This document shows, in pieces, positions 9,981-20,248 of a stretch of DNA of 64,000 nt. This DNA comes from Deltaproteobacteria bacterium. Lineage in GTDB: Bacteria > Desulfobacterota > Desulfobulbia > Desulfobulbales > Desulfurivibrionaceae. Both the position numbers and the translations under genes were made by a program. Numbering within the stretch: the first letter of the stretch is position 1; every line of letters starts with the position of its first letter. The stretch spans positions 1 through 64,000 of the forward strand of contig DUZU01000006.1 in the NCBI GenBank assembly GCA_013349285.1, read 5' to 3'. The notes under the pieces were generated by a model that was given only the letters and a program-made list of their open reading frames with translations, did not search any database and was not told the DNA's origin.

Positions 9981-10742
9981 ATGACGCAATACGCGATGGT
10001 AATAGATCTTCAAAAATGTGTGGGCTGCGGGGCTTGTGCCCTGGCCTGCAAAACGGAAAACAATACCGCCCTCAGACGCAACGGTCAAACCCATAACTGG
10101 GCTGACTATATCCATGAAACAACGGAAAAGTTCCCTAACACCCGTTACCAAACAACGCCCGTCCTCTGCAATCACTGTTCGAACGCGGCCTGTGTCAAGG
10201 CTTGTCCGGTAGAGCCAAAGGCCATGTATAAGACTAAAGACGGGATCACCATGCATAATAATGAAAGATGCATAGGCTGCCGATCCTGCCAGGAGGCCTG
10301 CCCATACAGCCGCATGGAAGTTGAACGAGACGGAGCGTACGGCGAATACAGCGTAATCAGCTACAATGATGAAGGCGAAACCGTCCACCCATTTTACAGG
10401 GACAAAAAAGCGCTCATCCCTGGCTGTACATCATCTGGCGCTGAAATATCAAAACTCGCGGGGGATACACCTCCTTCTCGCACCAGATACGACCACCCGG
10501 ATTATGATGATGTGCGCCGGGACGGTATTGTCGAAAAATGCACCTTCTGTGAGCACCGGGTCAAAAAAGGAAAACTTCCATACTGTGCCGAAAGCTGCCC
10601 ATCCGGGGCCAGAGTCTTTGGCGATCGCTCCGACCCCAACAGCGAGGTCTCAAAACTACTCAAGAAGCATAAAGAGCATGTTCTTAAACCGGAAGCCGGC
10701 ACCAAGCCTAATGTCTTTTACATCAGAAACTACAAAAAATAA
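9981..10742 (+). CDS. arrB: 4Fe-4S electron-transfer subunit, ArrB-like
   Basis: MVIDLQKCVGCGACALACKTENNT...CNHCSNAACVKACP...CIGCRSCQEACPY...CTFCEHRV...CAESCPSGARVFGD; C-terminal LKPEAGTKPNVFYIRNY resembles ArrB. Confidence 0.78.
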   Translation: MTQYAMVIDLQKCVGCGACALACKTENNTALRRNGQTHNWADYIHETTEKFPNTRYQTTPVLCNHCSNAACVKACPVEPKAMYKTKDGITMHNNERCIGCRSCQEACPYSRMEVERDGAYGEYSVISYNDEGETVHPFYRDKKALIPGCTSSGAEISKLAGDTPPSRTRYDHPDYDDVRRDGIVEKCTFCEHRVKKGKLPYCAESCPSGARVFGDRSDPNSEVSKLLKKHKEHVLKPEAGTKPNVFYIRNYKK

Positions 10743-10746
10743 CATC

Positions 10747-10785
10747 AAGCTCCGGGCAGGGATACTTACTCCCTGCCCGGAGCTT
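10747..10785 (+). terminator. Perfect 16-bp stem / 7-nt loop hairpin inside the operon (attenuator or processing/stability element)
   Basis: AAGCTCCGGGCAGGGA (10747-10762) - TACTTAC - TCCCTGCCCGGAGCTT (10770-10785); no extended U-tract follows. Confidence 0.7.
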
Positions 10786-10813
10786 TCTGAGATATAAAAA
10801 AGTGGAGAATAAA

Positions 10814-11476
10814 ATGGATCATATAGGCATTGCGAGCCGGGAACAAAGGCGTAGCGACTGTTACCGCTTTTTAGCAGCCTGCTTTTATCCTCCGGCGGAG
10901 TTCCTACTTACGGACAAAGATTTTATCGATAATTTAGCAAGACTACTATCCGTCCAATCTCCCAAAACCGCAACACATTGCGCCAGCCTTAAAAAATCTT
11001 TAACGAACATGAACATGTCGGATCTTGCGGTTGAACATGCCGCTCTTTTTGTTGGACCTTTTCAACTTAAAGCCCCTCCATACGGCTCGGTTTACCTAGA
11101 AGAAGGCCAAGGAATAATGGGTAAAACAACCATGGCCGTGCAAAGTATCTACCAGAGTGCCGGCTTGGAGGTTGTCTGCAAGGAGGTCCCTGACCACATA
11201 ATTTTCGAACTTGAATTCATGAGTTATTTATGCGGCAGGACAGCCGAATTATTACTGGCTAACGAGGAAACTGAAACAGTAACCTTGCTTATCCGACAAC
11301 AGCGCGATTTCCTGACCCGTTTTCTGACAAAATGGGTACCGCAATTTTGCGAGGCGATCAAAACGGAATCGAGCAACCTTTTTTATAACGGCGTGGCAGA
11401 TTGCCTAAATACATTTATCGCTTTCGAAACATATGATTATCCCTGTGACTCACTCAAAAGAACAGTGGCAGCCTGA
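10814..11476 (+). CDS. TorD/DmsD-family molybdoenzyme chaperone (ArrD-like)
   Basis: Alpha-helical protein with EHAALFVGPFQLKAPPYGSVYLEEGQGIMGKTT...VPDHIIFELEFMSYL, the typical TorD signature. ATG at 10814 preferred over the upstream GTG (10802), which sits at the GGAG site. Confidence 0.85.
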   Translation: MDHIGIASREQRRSDCYRFLAACFYPPAEFLLTDKDFIDNLARLLSVQSPKTATHCASLKKSLTNMNMSDLAVEHAALFVGPFQLKAPPYGSVYLEEGQGIMGKTTMAVQSIYQSAGLEVVCKEVPDHIIFELEFMSYLCGRTAELLLANEETETVTLLIRQQRDFLTRFLTKWVPQFCEAIKTESSNLFYNGVADCLNTFIAFETYDYPCDSLKRTVAA

Positions 11477-12459
11477 TGCTTTCTTCTCTTGTCAGCACTG
11501 ATAATAACCAAAGGGGCAACCTTCCCCGGCTGGACCTATCCAGATGTTTGCGAACCAGAAACAGAAACAGCAACTGCACGAAATGTCAGATTCTTTGTCA
11601 AAAGAAGGCGATATCTTTTGAACAAAAAAAGCTCACGCTCGAAGAAGACGTCTGTAATGGCTGCCTGCTTTGTACCGGTGGATGCAAAACCGGGGCATTG
11701 ACCATCCCTTTTGATGGGTTAGGTGATATATTCTTATCCCTATGCAAAAGTGACCTTATTGTCATCTCATGTGAAAAAAATCTAATTAACGAATCCCATA
11801 TCAAGCTTTCGTGCCTTGGTGGCTTATCTGAAGAATTATTGGTTTCATTACTGACAGCCACCAATGCCAAGATAAAAATAGACCTATCAAACTGCCCTCA
11901 ATGTGAAAAAGAAAATGTTTCGTCAATTATAGCGGAAAAGATTCACAAGGTAATGGTCATCTTCCCTGATAAATTATCATCACGGATAGATATAGTTTCA
12001 AAAACCAAATCCTATTACACGAACTTTCAGGAAAGAAGAGCCTTTTTTCGTGCCCTTCGCGATGTTGCTTACAAGAGTACGCAAGCTATTTGGACAAACA
12101 ATAAGCCAACTTCAAAAAAATCTTATTCCAACAAAAAAATCCCGGAGAACCGACAATTACTGCGTCATGCCATTGTTAACGCCCATGATAGTACCGGGGC
12201 AACAATTGCTGAAAATTATTTTTTCTCAATGACAATTGACGCATCCTGTAACTTTTGCGGTATGTGTATCGGCGTCTGCCCGACAGGCGCTCTTAAAATT
12301 TCCAGAGAAGATAAAACCAAGTCATTAATTTTTCAGCCACATATTTGCACTGGATGTGACGCCTGCCATGAAATATGCAAACAAAGGGCAATAGTGCTTA
12401 CAAAAGGAATAGATTTAAAAAAATTAACAGGTTACACCGCCCATATAATGGGCCAATAA
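11476..12459 (+). CDS. Polyferredoxin-like 4Fe-4S protein
   Basis: Multiple Cys clusters: CTKCQILC, CNGCLLCTGGC, CNFCGMCIGVCPTGAL, CTGCDACHEIC. Start overlaps the torD-like stop (TGATG). Confidence 0.8.
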   Translation: MLSSLVSTDNNQRGNLPRLDLSRCLRTRNRNSNCTKCQILCQKKAISFEQKKLTLEEDVCNGCLLCTGGCKTGALTIPFDGLGDIFLSLCKSDLIVISCEKNLINESHIKLSCLGGLSEELLVSLLTATNAKIKIDLSNCPQCEKENVSSIIAEKIHKVMVIFPDKLSSRIDIVSKTKSYYTNFQERRAFFRALRDVAYKSTQAIWTNNKPTSKKSYSNKKIPENRQLLRHAIVNAHDSTGATIAENYFFSMTIDASCNFCGMCIGVCPTGALKISREDKTKSLIFQPHICTGCDACHEICKQRAIVLTKGIDLKKLTGYTAHIMGQ

Positions 12460-12679
12460 TTGCGTGATATTGCCAAGAATATATTGGTGTTGACAATACC
12501 GCATCAGGCTACAAGCCAAAGTGGAATAAAAAAAATAAAAAAAAATGGAACCTTTTCAGAACTTGGGCAGTCTTAATATTAAATACTGAGTTTAAACAGC
12601 ATACGCCCCCAAACGTTGTTGTTTGTTTTACCTCCGTGTTTTCCCTCTTCTTCTTTTTTTGCCGAACAGGCAAAAAAGT

Positions 12680-12717
12680 AAAGGCCATTTCCTCCCTCAA
12701 GGAAATGGCCTTTTTTT
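12680..12717. terminator. Rho-independent terminator at a convergent junction
   Basis: AAAGGCCATTTCC - TCCCTCAA - GGAAATGGCCTTTTTTT. Confidence 0.85.
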
Positions 12718-12781
12718 ATGAATATTTCCACCGACTGCTTAACGCAGACTCGGGATATCGCCTTTTATCGGCCTGACCAAC

Positions 12782-13183
12782 TCAGCCGCCTTGCACCTCG
12801 ATCTTGCGGGGGGCGGCCGGAACAAGTTTGGGCAACACCAGGGTCAACAGCCCGTCCGCCATTTTGGCGTCGATCTTGGCCTGATCGATGGTCTCGGCCA
12901 CCGTGAACTTCCTGAGATAATGGCCGGTTTCAAATTCCTGGAGGAGAATGGTCTCGTCGCCGAACTCCTGGGGGCCCATCTTGCCGCGAATGGTCAAGGT
13001 ATCATCTTCGAGATCAACCTCAACCCCTTCTTTTGAAACCCCGGGCATTTCCGCAAGCACCGTTACCGCCTCCGCTGTTTCATAGATATCAACGGCAGGC
13101 ACATAAAACTTGTCCGGCTTGGTGGCCTCCCCGGCTTGCTGCAACTCTTGTTTCTGTTTCAACTGCATTTCCTTTTCCGTCAT
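12782..13183 (-). CDS. Hsp20/alpha-crystallin family small heat-shock protein
   Basis: PAVDIYETAEAVTVLAEMPGVSKEGVEVDLEDDTLTIRGK...LPKLVPAAPRKIEVQ; AGGAGG upstream. Confidence 0.92.
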   Translation of the reverse strand: MTEKEMQLKQKQELQQAGEATKPDKFYVPAVDIYETAEAVTVLAEMPGVSKEGVEVDLEDDTLTIRGKMGPQEFGDETILLQEFETGHYLRKFTVAETIDQAKIDAKMADGLLTLVLPKLVPAAPRKIEVQGG

Positions 13184-13207
13184 CGCAAATACCTCCTCAA
13201 CAAGTAC

Positions 13208-13666
13208 TTATCCCACATTGACCTTGATCTGCTTGGGTTTAACCACTTCGGCCTTGGGCAGGGTAATGGTGACGATACCGTCAATCGCCTTGGCCTGGAC
13301 CTTGTCAACCTGCACCTTGGTCGGCAGGGTAACGGCCCGGCTGAAATTACCGCACTCAAGCTCCCGCCGATGGTAGGAAAGCTTGTCGTCTGCTGAACAG
13401 GTCTCCCGCTCACCCTTGATGGTCAAGGTGTCGCCTTCAATGGCAATGTCGAGCAAATTGGCAGACACCCCGGGGATCTCGGCCCGCACATAAATATTAT
13501 TGCCGTCTGCCGAGACATTCAAGGCGGGAAAAACCGTAGCGCCGGTCTGGCCGCCATGCTGTGGAACGCCTCCCTGAAACAGGGCATCAAGCTCCCGGCG
13601 CATTCTGTCAAAATCACTCCATGGATTCCTGAAAAAAGGTCGGTCACCAAATCGTATAATTGCCAT
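13208..13666 (-). CDS. Hsp20/alpha-crystallin family small heat-shock protein (second copy)
   Basis: FPALNVSADGNNIYVRAEIPGVSANLLDIAIEGDTLTIKGER...LPKAEVVKPKQIKV; GGAGG before ATG at 13666 (MAIIRFGDRPF). Confidence 0.92.
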   Translation of the reverse strand: MAIIRFGDRPFFRNPWSDFDRMRRELDALFQGGVPQHGGQTGATVFPALNVSADGNNIYVRAEIPGVSANLLDIAIEGDTLTIKGERETCSADDKLSYHRRELECGNFSRAVTLPTKVQVDKVQAKAIDGIVTITLPKAEVVKPKQIKVNVG

Positions 13667-14060
13667 AACAACCTCCATAAAAAAGATTATAATTACTTGA
13701 TATGATGAAACTAATCTGCCTGACAAACACAACACTAAGCATATTTTTTGGCTTGTCAATATTTGCTGAAATTTCTTTCAACCATTACCAACGCTCGTTT
13801 CAACGGCAACAACGTAAAGAAGTTCCGCCTCCATGGATATCTTTGCAGAACAAGGACGATTTACGCTATCATCAAAGGGAAAAATCGGGTATATTTATCG
13901 CCCTACTTACATCAATAACAAGATAGCCATGACGTTTCTCTTTATCAGTATGCCATATCCACTGGAGAAAACGTCATTTTTACTTGTTATTAGAGGATAT
14001 TTTGGTGGCGGGATTCGCTACCTGCTTTGAATTATTCATACATTTTACCAGGAGAAAAAA

Positions 14061-14708
14061 ATGAAACTTATTCTTTTAGGCGCCCCGGGCGCCGGAAAAG
14101 GTACTGTTGCCAAATTACTGACCGCCATCGACGGATCCGTCCAGATTTCCACCGGCGACATTCTGCGTGGTGCGGTTCAGGCCGGCACCGAGCTCGGCAA
14201 AGAAGCCAACGGCTACATGACCCGCGGCGATCTGGTTCCCGACTCGCTGATCATGGGCATCATGGAAAAACGCCTCCAGGAAGCCGATTGCCAAAAGGGT
14301 TTTTTGCTGGACGGTTTTCCCCGCACCATTCCCCAGGCCGAAGCCCTTACCGAACTGCTGGCTAAACTGAACATCAAGCTTGATATGGTTGCCGACATCG
14401 ATGTGCCCCGCGATGTTATCTTTGACCGGCTCTGCACCAGAAGAACCTGCTCCAACACCGACTGCCAGGCCATCTACAATATCAAAAGCAACCCGACCAA
14501 GGTTGAAGGCATCTGCGACAAGTGCGGCAGTCCGGCAATCCAGCGGGCCGACGAAACCGAGGAGGCCATCGGCCACCGGCTTGACACCTACAACGAAAAA
14601 ACCGCTCCCGTGGCCGGTTTTTACGAAAAGAAAGGCTTGCTCAAAAAAATCACCGGCACCTCCAGTGACGTTGTGGTCGCGGCCATCAAAAAGCAACTCG
14701 GCCTGTAA
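14061..14708 (+). CDS. adk: Adenylate kinase with Cys-containing (zinc-type) LID
   Basis: LLGAPGAGKGT P-loop; ISTGDILR; GFPRTIPQAEAL; LID CTRRTCSNTDC...CDKCG. Confidence 0.95.
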   Translation: MKLILLGAPGAGKGTVAKLLTAIDGSVQISTGDILRGAVQAGTELGKEANGYMTRGDLVPDSLIMGIMEKRLQEADCQKGFLLDGFPRTIPQAEALTELLAKLNIKLDMVADIDVPRDVIFDRLCTRRTCSNTDCQAIYNIKSNPTKVEGICDKCGSPAIQRADETEEAIGHRLDTYNEKTAPVAGFYEKKGLLKKITGTSSDVVVAAIKKQLGL

Positions 14709-14728
14709 GGTTCACCGGGTTTCTTAAC

Positions 14729-14803
14729 TGTTGAATGTTGGGAATGGAACATTTCGCCCCCTGGGGTGTCTTTACCTTAATGGCCATCTCCCAACATTCA
14801 ACA
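14729..14803. repeat. Long imperfect inverted repeat between adk and trmFO
   Basis: TGTTGAATGTTGGGA (14729-14743) and TCCCAACATTCAACA (14789-14803) are a perfect 15-bp inverted repeat. The stem extends as ATGG/CCAT past a 1-nt bulge; an inner CCCC-CT-GGGG mini-hairpin is also present. Confidence 0.8.
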
Positions 14804-14836
14804 ATCATCTCTACCAATAACTAAGCCGAGCCCATT

Positions 14837-16171
14837 GTGAGCAACCCTGACATTACCATTATCGGCGGCGGCCTTGCCGGCTGCGAGGCGGCCTGGCAGG
14901 CGGCCCGCCGCGGCGCCACGGCCAAGATTTACGAAATGAAGCCGGTCAAGTTCAGCCCGGCCCATGAATCGACCCTGCTTGCCGAGCTGGTCTGCAGCAA
15001 TTCCCTGCGCTCCGACGCCATCAACTCGGCGGTCGGCCTGCTAAAAGAAGAGATGCGGCGACTGGGCTCGCTGATCATGATGGCCGCCGAAGAAACCAAG
15101 GTGCCGGCCGGCAAGGCCCTGGCCGTTGACCGGGGCAAGTTTGCCGCGTTCATCACCCAACAGATCGAAGATAATCCGCGCATTGAAATCATCCGCCAAG
15201 AGGTAACCGAGCTGCCCGACCCCGCCGCTTCGCCCCTGATCATGGCCACCGGCCCCTTGACCAGCAGCCCGCTGGCCGCCTCCCTTGCCGAGATCACCGG
15301 CCAGGACCAACTCTCTTTCTATGATGCCATCGCGCCGATCGTCCATGCCGACTCCCTGGACCGCGCCATCATCTTTCAGGCCTCCCGCTACGACGAGGGC
15401 CCCGGCGACTACCTGAACTGCCCGATGAGCGAAGAGGAATACCTCACCTTTCTCACCGCCTTGAAAGAGGCGGACAAGGTGGAGCTCAAGGATTTCGAGG
15501 AAAAAAAATATTTTGAAGGCTGCCTGCCCATTGAGGTCATGGCCGAGCGGGGCGACGAAACCCTGCGCTTCGGGCCGATGAAGCCGGTAGGCCTGCCCGA
15601 CCCCAGGACCGGCCAAGACGCCCACGCCGTGGTCCAGCTCAGGATGGAAAACATCGAGGGTATCCTCTACAACATGGTGGGCTTTCAGACCAAGCTGACC
15701 TATGCCGCCCAAAAACGGGTATTCCGCCTGATTCCGGGCATGGAGCATGCCGAATTCGCCAGACTGGGCAGCATCCATCGCAACACCTTTGTCTGTGCCC
15801 CGAAAGTATTACACCCCACCCTGCAGCTTAACGAGCGGCCCGATCTGTTCCTGGCCGGTCAGCTCTCCGGGGTGGAAGGCTATCTCGAATCTACGGCCAT
15901 GGGCTTACTGGCCGGGATCAATGCGGCGCGGATGACCCTGGGCCAATCATTGCTGGTGCCGCCCAAGGAAACCGCCCTCGGCGCCCTGATCACCCACCTG
16001 AGCCTCACCGACCCGAAACATTTTCAGCCCTCGAACGTCAATTTCGGTCTGTTCCCTGCCTTTAACAAAAAAATGCCAAAAAAATTGCGAGGCCAATACC
16101 GTGCAGATAACGCTCTTGAGTCCCTTGAAAAATGGTGCGCCGCAGAACATGTGCAGCCGGCGGCCGAATAG
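14837..16171 (+). CDS. trmFO: Methylenetetrahydrofolate-tRNA-(uracil-5-)-methyltransferase
   Basis: [84 protein letters not shown] start. Confidence 0.95.
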   Translation: MSNPDITIIGGGLAGCEAAWQAARRGATAKIYEMKPVKFSPAHESTLLAELVCSNSLRSDAINSAVGLLKEEMRRLGSLIMMAAEETKVPAGKALAVDRGKFAAFITQQIEDNPRIEIIRQEVTELPDPAASPLIMATGPLTSSPLAASLAEITGQDQLSFYDAIAPIVHADSLDRAIIFQASRYDEGPGDYLNCPMSEEEYLTFLTALKEADKVELKDFEEKKYFEGCLPIEVMAERGDETLRFGPMKPVGLPDPRTGQDAHAVVQLRMENIEGILYNMVGFQTKLTYAAQKRVFRLIPGMEHAEFARLGSIHRNTFVCAPKVLHPTLQLNERPDLFLAGQLSGVEGYLESTAMGLLAGINAARMTLGQSLLVPPKETALGALITHLSLTDPKHFQPSNVNFGLFPAFNKKMPKKLRGQYRADNALESLEKWCAAEHVQPAAE

Positions 16172-19100
16172 CGCTGGCTTTGCGCCGCTCACCTGGTTTC
16201 TGGCCTTGGTCATGCTGACGTTTTCCGCCACCTCAGCCCTGGCCGCGGCCGAACTGCCCCGCCAGAGTCTGGCGGTTGATTTCGACCTTGGCCGCCAAAG
16301 TCTTACCGCAACATCCGCCATTGAGATCCCGGCGCAAACCGAGGTGGTCGTCAACTTCGAAGGCCTTGAGATCACCCGGCTCATCCATAACGGCGAAGCC
16401 ATTGCCGCCCAGACTGTCTTGACGATTCCGGCCGCAGCCGAAACTCAGCGACTCAGCATCGATTACCGCCTGACCATCCCGGCCGAGGCCCATGCCGCCG
16501 CCGGGCTGATCAACGCTCAAGGGATCAGCCTCACCGGCCACTGGTATCCCCGGCTCAACACCGAATCTTTCTATGCGCTCACCGCCGTGGTTCCCAATGA
16601 TTTTTCCGCGATCTCCGAAGCCGAGGAGATTACCACCACCCCGGAGGCGGACGGCAGGCAGCGGATAAGCTTTCATTATCCCCATCCCCTGGGCTCGCTC
16701 AACTTTATCGCCGGCCCCTATGTGGTTGAGAAAGAACCCTTCGGCAACAACCAGACCCTCTACTCATATTTTTTCAAGGAAGACCAGGAACTGGCCGCCG
16801 ACTACCGGCAAAAAACCCTGGCCTACCTGGCCCGTTATGAAAAGCTGATCGGCCCCTACCCCTTCAAACGCTTTGCCATTGTTGAAAATCGGTTGCCCAC
16901 CGGCTATGCCATGGCCACCTTCACCCTGCTCGGCCAGGCCGTGGTGCGCCTCCCCTTTATCACCGAAACCTCCCTCGGCCATGAGGTGTTACACGGCTGG
17001 TTCGGCAACGCGGTGCGCATGGACCTGAGCCAGGGCAACTGGTGCGAAGGGCTGACCACCTACCTGGCGGACCACGCCTTTGCCCAGGATCGCAATGAGG
17101 CCGCCGATTTCCGCAAACAACAACAGCTGGGTTTCCAAAGCTATGTAAACAACCATAACGTCATCTCCCTGCAAAACTTTTCAGGCGGCGTCAGCCATCT
17201 TAATGCAGTCGACCAGGGACAACGAACGGTCGGCTATGCCAAGGGCAGCATGGTTTTCCACATGTTGCGCCAAAGCATAGGCGATGCGGCCTTTTATAAC
17301 GGGCTGAAGGATTTTTACCTGTTGATGCGCTACAGTCAGGCTAATTGGCAGGATCTGGCGGCAAGCTTTGAAAAAACCTCGGGCAAACCGCTTGCGCCTT
17401 TTTTCAGCCAGTGGCTGACCAGAAAAGATCTCCCCATTATTGCCGCAACCAATATCTGGCTGCTCGAGGAAAACGGCAAACCGAAACTCTCTTTTACCAT
17501 CCAGCAACTCCAGGACCACCCCTACCAGCTGACCGTCCCGGTTAAGGTGGTGACCGCAAGCGGCGAACATCGCCATTTTATTGCCGTTACCGAAAAAGAA
17601 ACCCAGGCGGAAATCATCCTTGACTCCTACCCGAGCAAGATGGTTATTGACCCGGACTATGATCTGATGCGGGGTCTGCGGGATGACGAGGTGCCGCCCA
17701 CCTGGTCCGTTTTTGCCGGGGACCACAAAAAGCTGGTTGTTCTGCCCGAGCCAAAAGATGAGGCCATCTACGCCCCCCTGCTAAAAATCCTTACCGAGCA
17801 GGACTGCCCGACCAAAACGGCCAGCGAGGTGACCGATGGTGATGTGGCCGACCGCTCGGTTCTATTCCTGGGCACCGACAGCAGGATTGTCCGCGCACTC
17901 TTTGCCTCCCCTGCTCTGCCGACCACCGGCTTTACGATTGAGGCGAAAAGCAATCCCTTGGCCGCCGGCCATGTCGCCATCTTAGTGGCCGCCGCAGATG
18001 CCGACCAAACCGCGGCGGCCGGCCGCAAACTCCGCCACTACGGCAAATACGGTTATCTTCATTTTGAGATGGGCCGCATTACGGAAAAGAAAACCGCGCC
18101 AAGCAACAACGGCCTCTATTATGAACTGGACCAGCCGCCAGCCGGGATTGCCCTGCAAAAAAAACTCAGCTTTGCCGACATTATCAGCGATCTGGCCGAC
18201 AAAAGGGTGGTCTATGTCGGCGAAACCCATACCCGGGTTGAAGATCACCTGCTCCAACTCCGGGTTATCCGCAGCCTGTATGAAAAAAACAAAAACCTGG
18301 TCATCGGCATGGAAATGTTCAACCGCTCAGCCCAGGATATCCTCGACCGCTACACCAACCAGGAAATCGACGAGTGGGAGTTTTTAAAAAAATCCCATTA
18401 TTTTGAAAAATGGGGTTACGATTACCGCCTTTACCGCGACATCATCAACTTTGCCCGCCAGAACAAGATAACCATCGTGGCCTTGAACCTTGAAAAAGAT
18501 CTGGTCAGCAAGGTGTTCAAGCAAGGAGGCATCCAAGCACTGAGCGAAGATGAACAGGCCCTGATTCCCATTGATCGCGATCTTGATCTGCCCGGCTATC
18601 GGGAGAGAATCACCGAGGTCTTTAACATGCACGGCAAACACGGCGCCACCCCTGAGCAGGTAAACGATTTTCTCCAAGCCCAGGCCCTGTGGGATGAAAC
18701 CATGGCCCAATCGATAACCGATTACCTGACCGCCAATCCGGCTAAAAACATGGTGGTGGTGGTCGGCAACGGCCATACCGTAAAAAACACCGCCATCCCC
18801 CCCCGGGTGAGCCGCCGGGCCGCCGCTCTAACCCAGGCCGTCATCCTCAATGACCAGAACCACAACATCAGCCCGGCAGAAGCCGACTACCTGCTCTTTT
18901 CGCCCCCGGCCCAACTGCCACCCGCCCCCCTGTTGGGAGTCATGCTGACCGAGAATAAGGAAGGGGTGCTGGTGGCCGAATTATCTAAAAACAGCAAGGC
19001 CATGAAGGCGGGCATCAAGGCCAAAGACATCCTGCTCGCCATTGACGATGAGCCGATCTCCGCGGTGGAAGATCTCAAGATCATCTTGCTTTACAAAAAG

Positions 19101-19190
19101 ATAGGCGACACCATTGAGGTCAGGATCAAACGCAATGCCGGATTATGGGACAATGAAGACGGGGTGCAGACCATTACCGTCACCCTGTAG
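16149..19190 (+). CDS. Exported fusion: M1-like gluzincin domain + ChaN-family domain + C-terminal PDZ
   Basis: Signal peptide; [10 protein letters not shown]...NWCEG zinc-site-like motif; ChaN motifs [21 protein letters not shown]...[14 protein letters not shown]...[55 protein letters not shown]. Start 16149 preferred (the track starts at 16101). Confidence 0.85.
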   Translation: MCSRRPNSAGFAPLTWFLALVMLTFSATSALAAAELPRQSLAVDFDLGRQSLTATSAIEIPAQTEVVVNFEGLEITRLIHNGEAIAAQTVLTIPAAAETQRLSIDYRLTIPAEAHAAAGLINAQGISLTGHWYPRLNTESFYALTAVVPNDFSAISEAEEITTTPEADGRQRISFHYPHPLGSLNFIAGPYVVEKEPFGNNQTLYSYFFKEDQELAADYRQKTLAYLARYEKLIGPYPFKRFAIVENRLPTGYAMATFTLLGQAVVRLPFITETSLGHEVLHGWFGNAVRMDLSQGNWCEGLTTYLADHAFAQDRNEAADFRKQQQLGFQSYVNNHNVISLQNFSGGVSHLNAVDQGQRTVGYAKGSMVFHMLRQSIGDAAFYNGLKDFYLLMRYSQANWQDLAASFEKTSGKPLAPFFSQWLTRKDLPIIAATNIWLLEENGKPKLSFTIQQLQDHPYQLTVPVKVVTASGEHRHFIAVTEKETQAEIILDSYPSKMVIDPDYDLMRGLRDDEVPPTWSVFAGDHKKLVVLPEPKDEAIYAPLLKILTEQDCPTKTASEVTDGDVADRSVLFLGTDSRIVRALFASPALPTTGFTIEAKSNPLAAGHVAILVAAADADQTAAAGRKLRHYGKYGYLHFEMGRITEKKTAPSNNGLYYELDQPPAGIALQKKLSFADIISDLADKRVVYVGETHTRVEDHLLQLRVIRSLYEKNKNLVIGMEMFNRSAQDILDRYTNQEIDEWEFLKKSHYFEKWGYDYRLYRDIINFARQNKITIVALNLEKDLVSKVFKQGGIQALSEDEQALIPIDRDLDLPGYRERITEVFNMHGKHGATPEQVNDFLQAQALWDETMAQSITDYLTANPAKNMVVVVGNGHTVKNTAIPPRVSRRAAALTQAVILNDQNHNISPAEADYLLFSPPAQLPPAPLLGVMLTENKEGVLVAELSKNSKAMKAGIKAKDILLAIDDEPISAVEDLKIILLYKKIGDTIEVRIKRNAGLWDNEDGVQTITVTL

Positions 19191-19195
19191 AAAGG

Positions 19196-19621
19196 CTATT
19201 TAAGGCTGAACCCCATGAACGAAACCAGATTATTTTCCTTGAACTTGTCAAGACTCCAGGGCTGATCGGACAAACCCGGTACATGGGCAGGGGCGATCAC
19301 ATAGGCGAAGGCCCGATGCTTGCGGCCTTCGCGGTCAATAACCGTGACCATTCGCCGCTCATACTGATCCCCCTCGAAACTGTCCATGCTGCTCAAGGAC
19401 TCCGGGTCCACATCTTTATACAGGATGCCGGCGGTTAGCGCCCCGGCCTCTTCCCTTATGCCCGGATATGATTCGCCGGTCACGCAAAATCGCGCAAACC
19501 CCTGCAGCACGGCATCCTCCGCCGCAAAAACCCTACCGGTCACCGCCTGCAAGATCTTGGGGATCATCAAGGTTCCATAGGTGAAAACATTACACTTTTC
19601 AACCACTTGCCAAACTCCCAT
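19196..19621 (-). CDS. Gamma-glutamylcyclotransferase (GGCT/AIG2-like) family protein
   Basis: NVFTYGTLMIPKILQAVTG...YPGI...GILYKDVDPESLSSMDSFEGDQYERRMVTV. Confidence 0.88.
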   Translation of the reverse strand: MGVWQVVEKCNVFTYGTLMIPKILQAVTGRVFAAEDAVLQGFARFCVTGESYPGIREEAGALTAGILYKDVDPESLSSMDSFEGDQYERRMVTVIDREGRKHRAFAYVIAPAHVPGLSDQPWSLDKFKENNLVSFMGFSLK

Positions 19622-19642
19622 GTCAAAGTTAAAAACATCCGT

Positions 19643-20248
19643 TCAGGTGAAACGGTCAACCACCACCACCTCATCCATGGTCAACTGGCCGCCCCTTGGC
19701 CAGGCCGGCTTGAGCCCCTTGCCGATCGCGACAAACATGGCAATGACATGGTCAGACGGCAGGTTGATGAGCTTGGCCACTTCAGCAAAATCAAAGCCAT
19801 CCATGGGGCATGACTGATAGCCCATGGCGGTGGCGGCCAGCATCAGGGTCTGGGCGGCAATCCCGCAGGAGCGCATGGCCTCGTCCCGCTGCACCTGATC
19901 CTTGCCGCGATAATAGGCATCAATGGCCGGCACAATAAAATCACCCACTTCCTTGGGGGCGTTTCGCCAATAACGAGCAGGCTGCTGTTCCCAGCTTTTC
20001 AGATTGGCGCAAAGCACGATCAGCAGCGAGGCATCGGTAACCTGGGCCTGATCCCAGGCCGCCTTGCGCACCGCCTGCCGCTGGCCGGGATCACGGAGCA
20101 GGACAAAACGCCAGTTCTGCAGATTGAAAGCGGTCGGCGCCAGCAAGGCCATCCTCATCAATTGCTCCACCTCATCATCCCGCAGCCGGTGCTTGGCATC
20201 AAAATCCTTTACCGCCCGCCGCCTCTCGATTGCCGCCATGGTCTCCAT
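19643..20248 (-). CDS. Nitroreductase family protein
   Basis: IERRRAVKDFD...LMRMALLAPTAFNLQNWRFVLLRD...SCGIAAQTLMLAATAMGYQSCPMDGFD. Confidence 0.9.
   Translation of the reverse strand: METMAAIERRRAVKDFDAKHRLRDDEVEQLMRMALLAPTAFNLQNWRFVLLRDPGQRQAVRKAAWDQAQVTDASLLIVLCANLKSWEQQPARYWRNAPKEVGDFIVPAIDAYYRGKDQVQRDEAMRSCGIAAQTLMLAATAMGYQSCPMDGFDFAEVAKLINLPSDHVIAMFVAIGKGLKPAWPRGGQLTMDEVVVVDRFT

Noticed and set aside
12509-12700. Minus-strand 63-aa ORF near the Hsp20 genes
   Set aside because: Its 5' end lies within the terminator hairpin; Lys/Phe-rich low complexity.
13702-14030. Two overlapping small ORFs upstream of adk (74 and 65 aa)
   Set aside because: No good ribosome-binding site or motif; mutually overlapping, so not supportable as genes.
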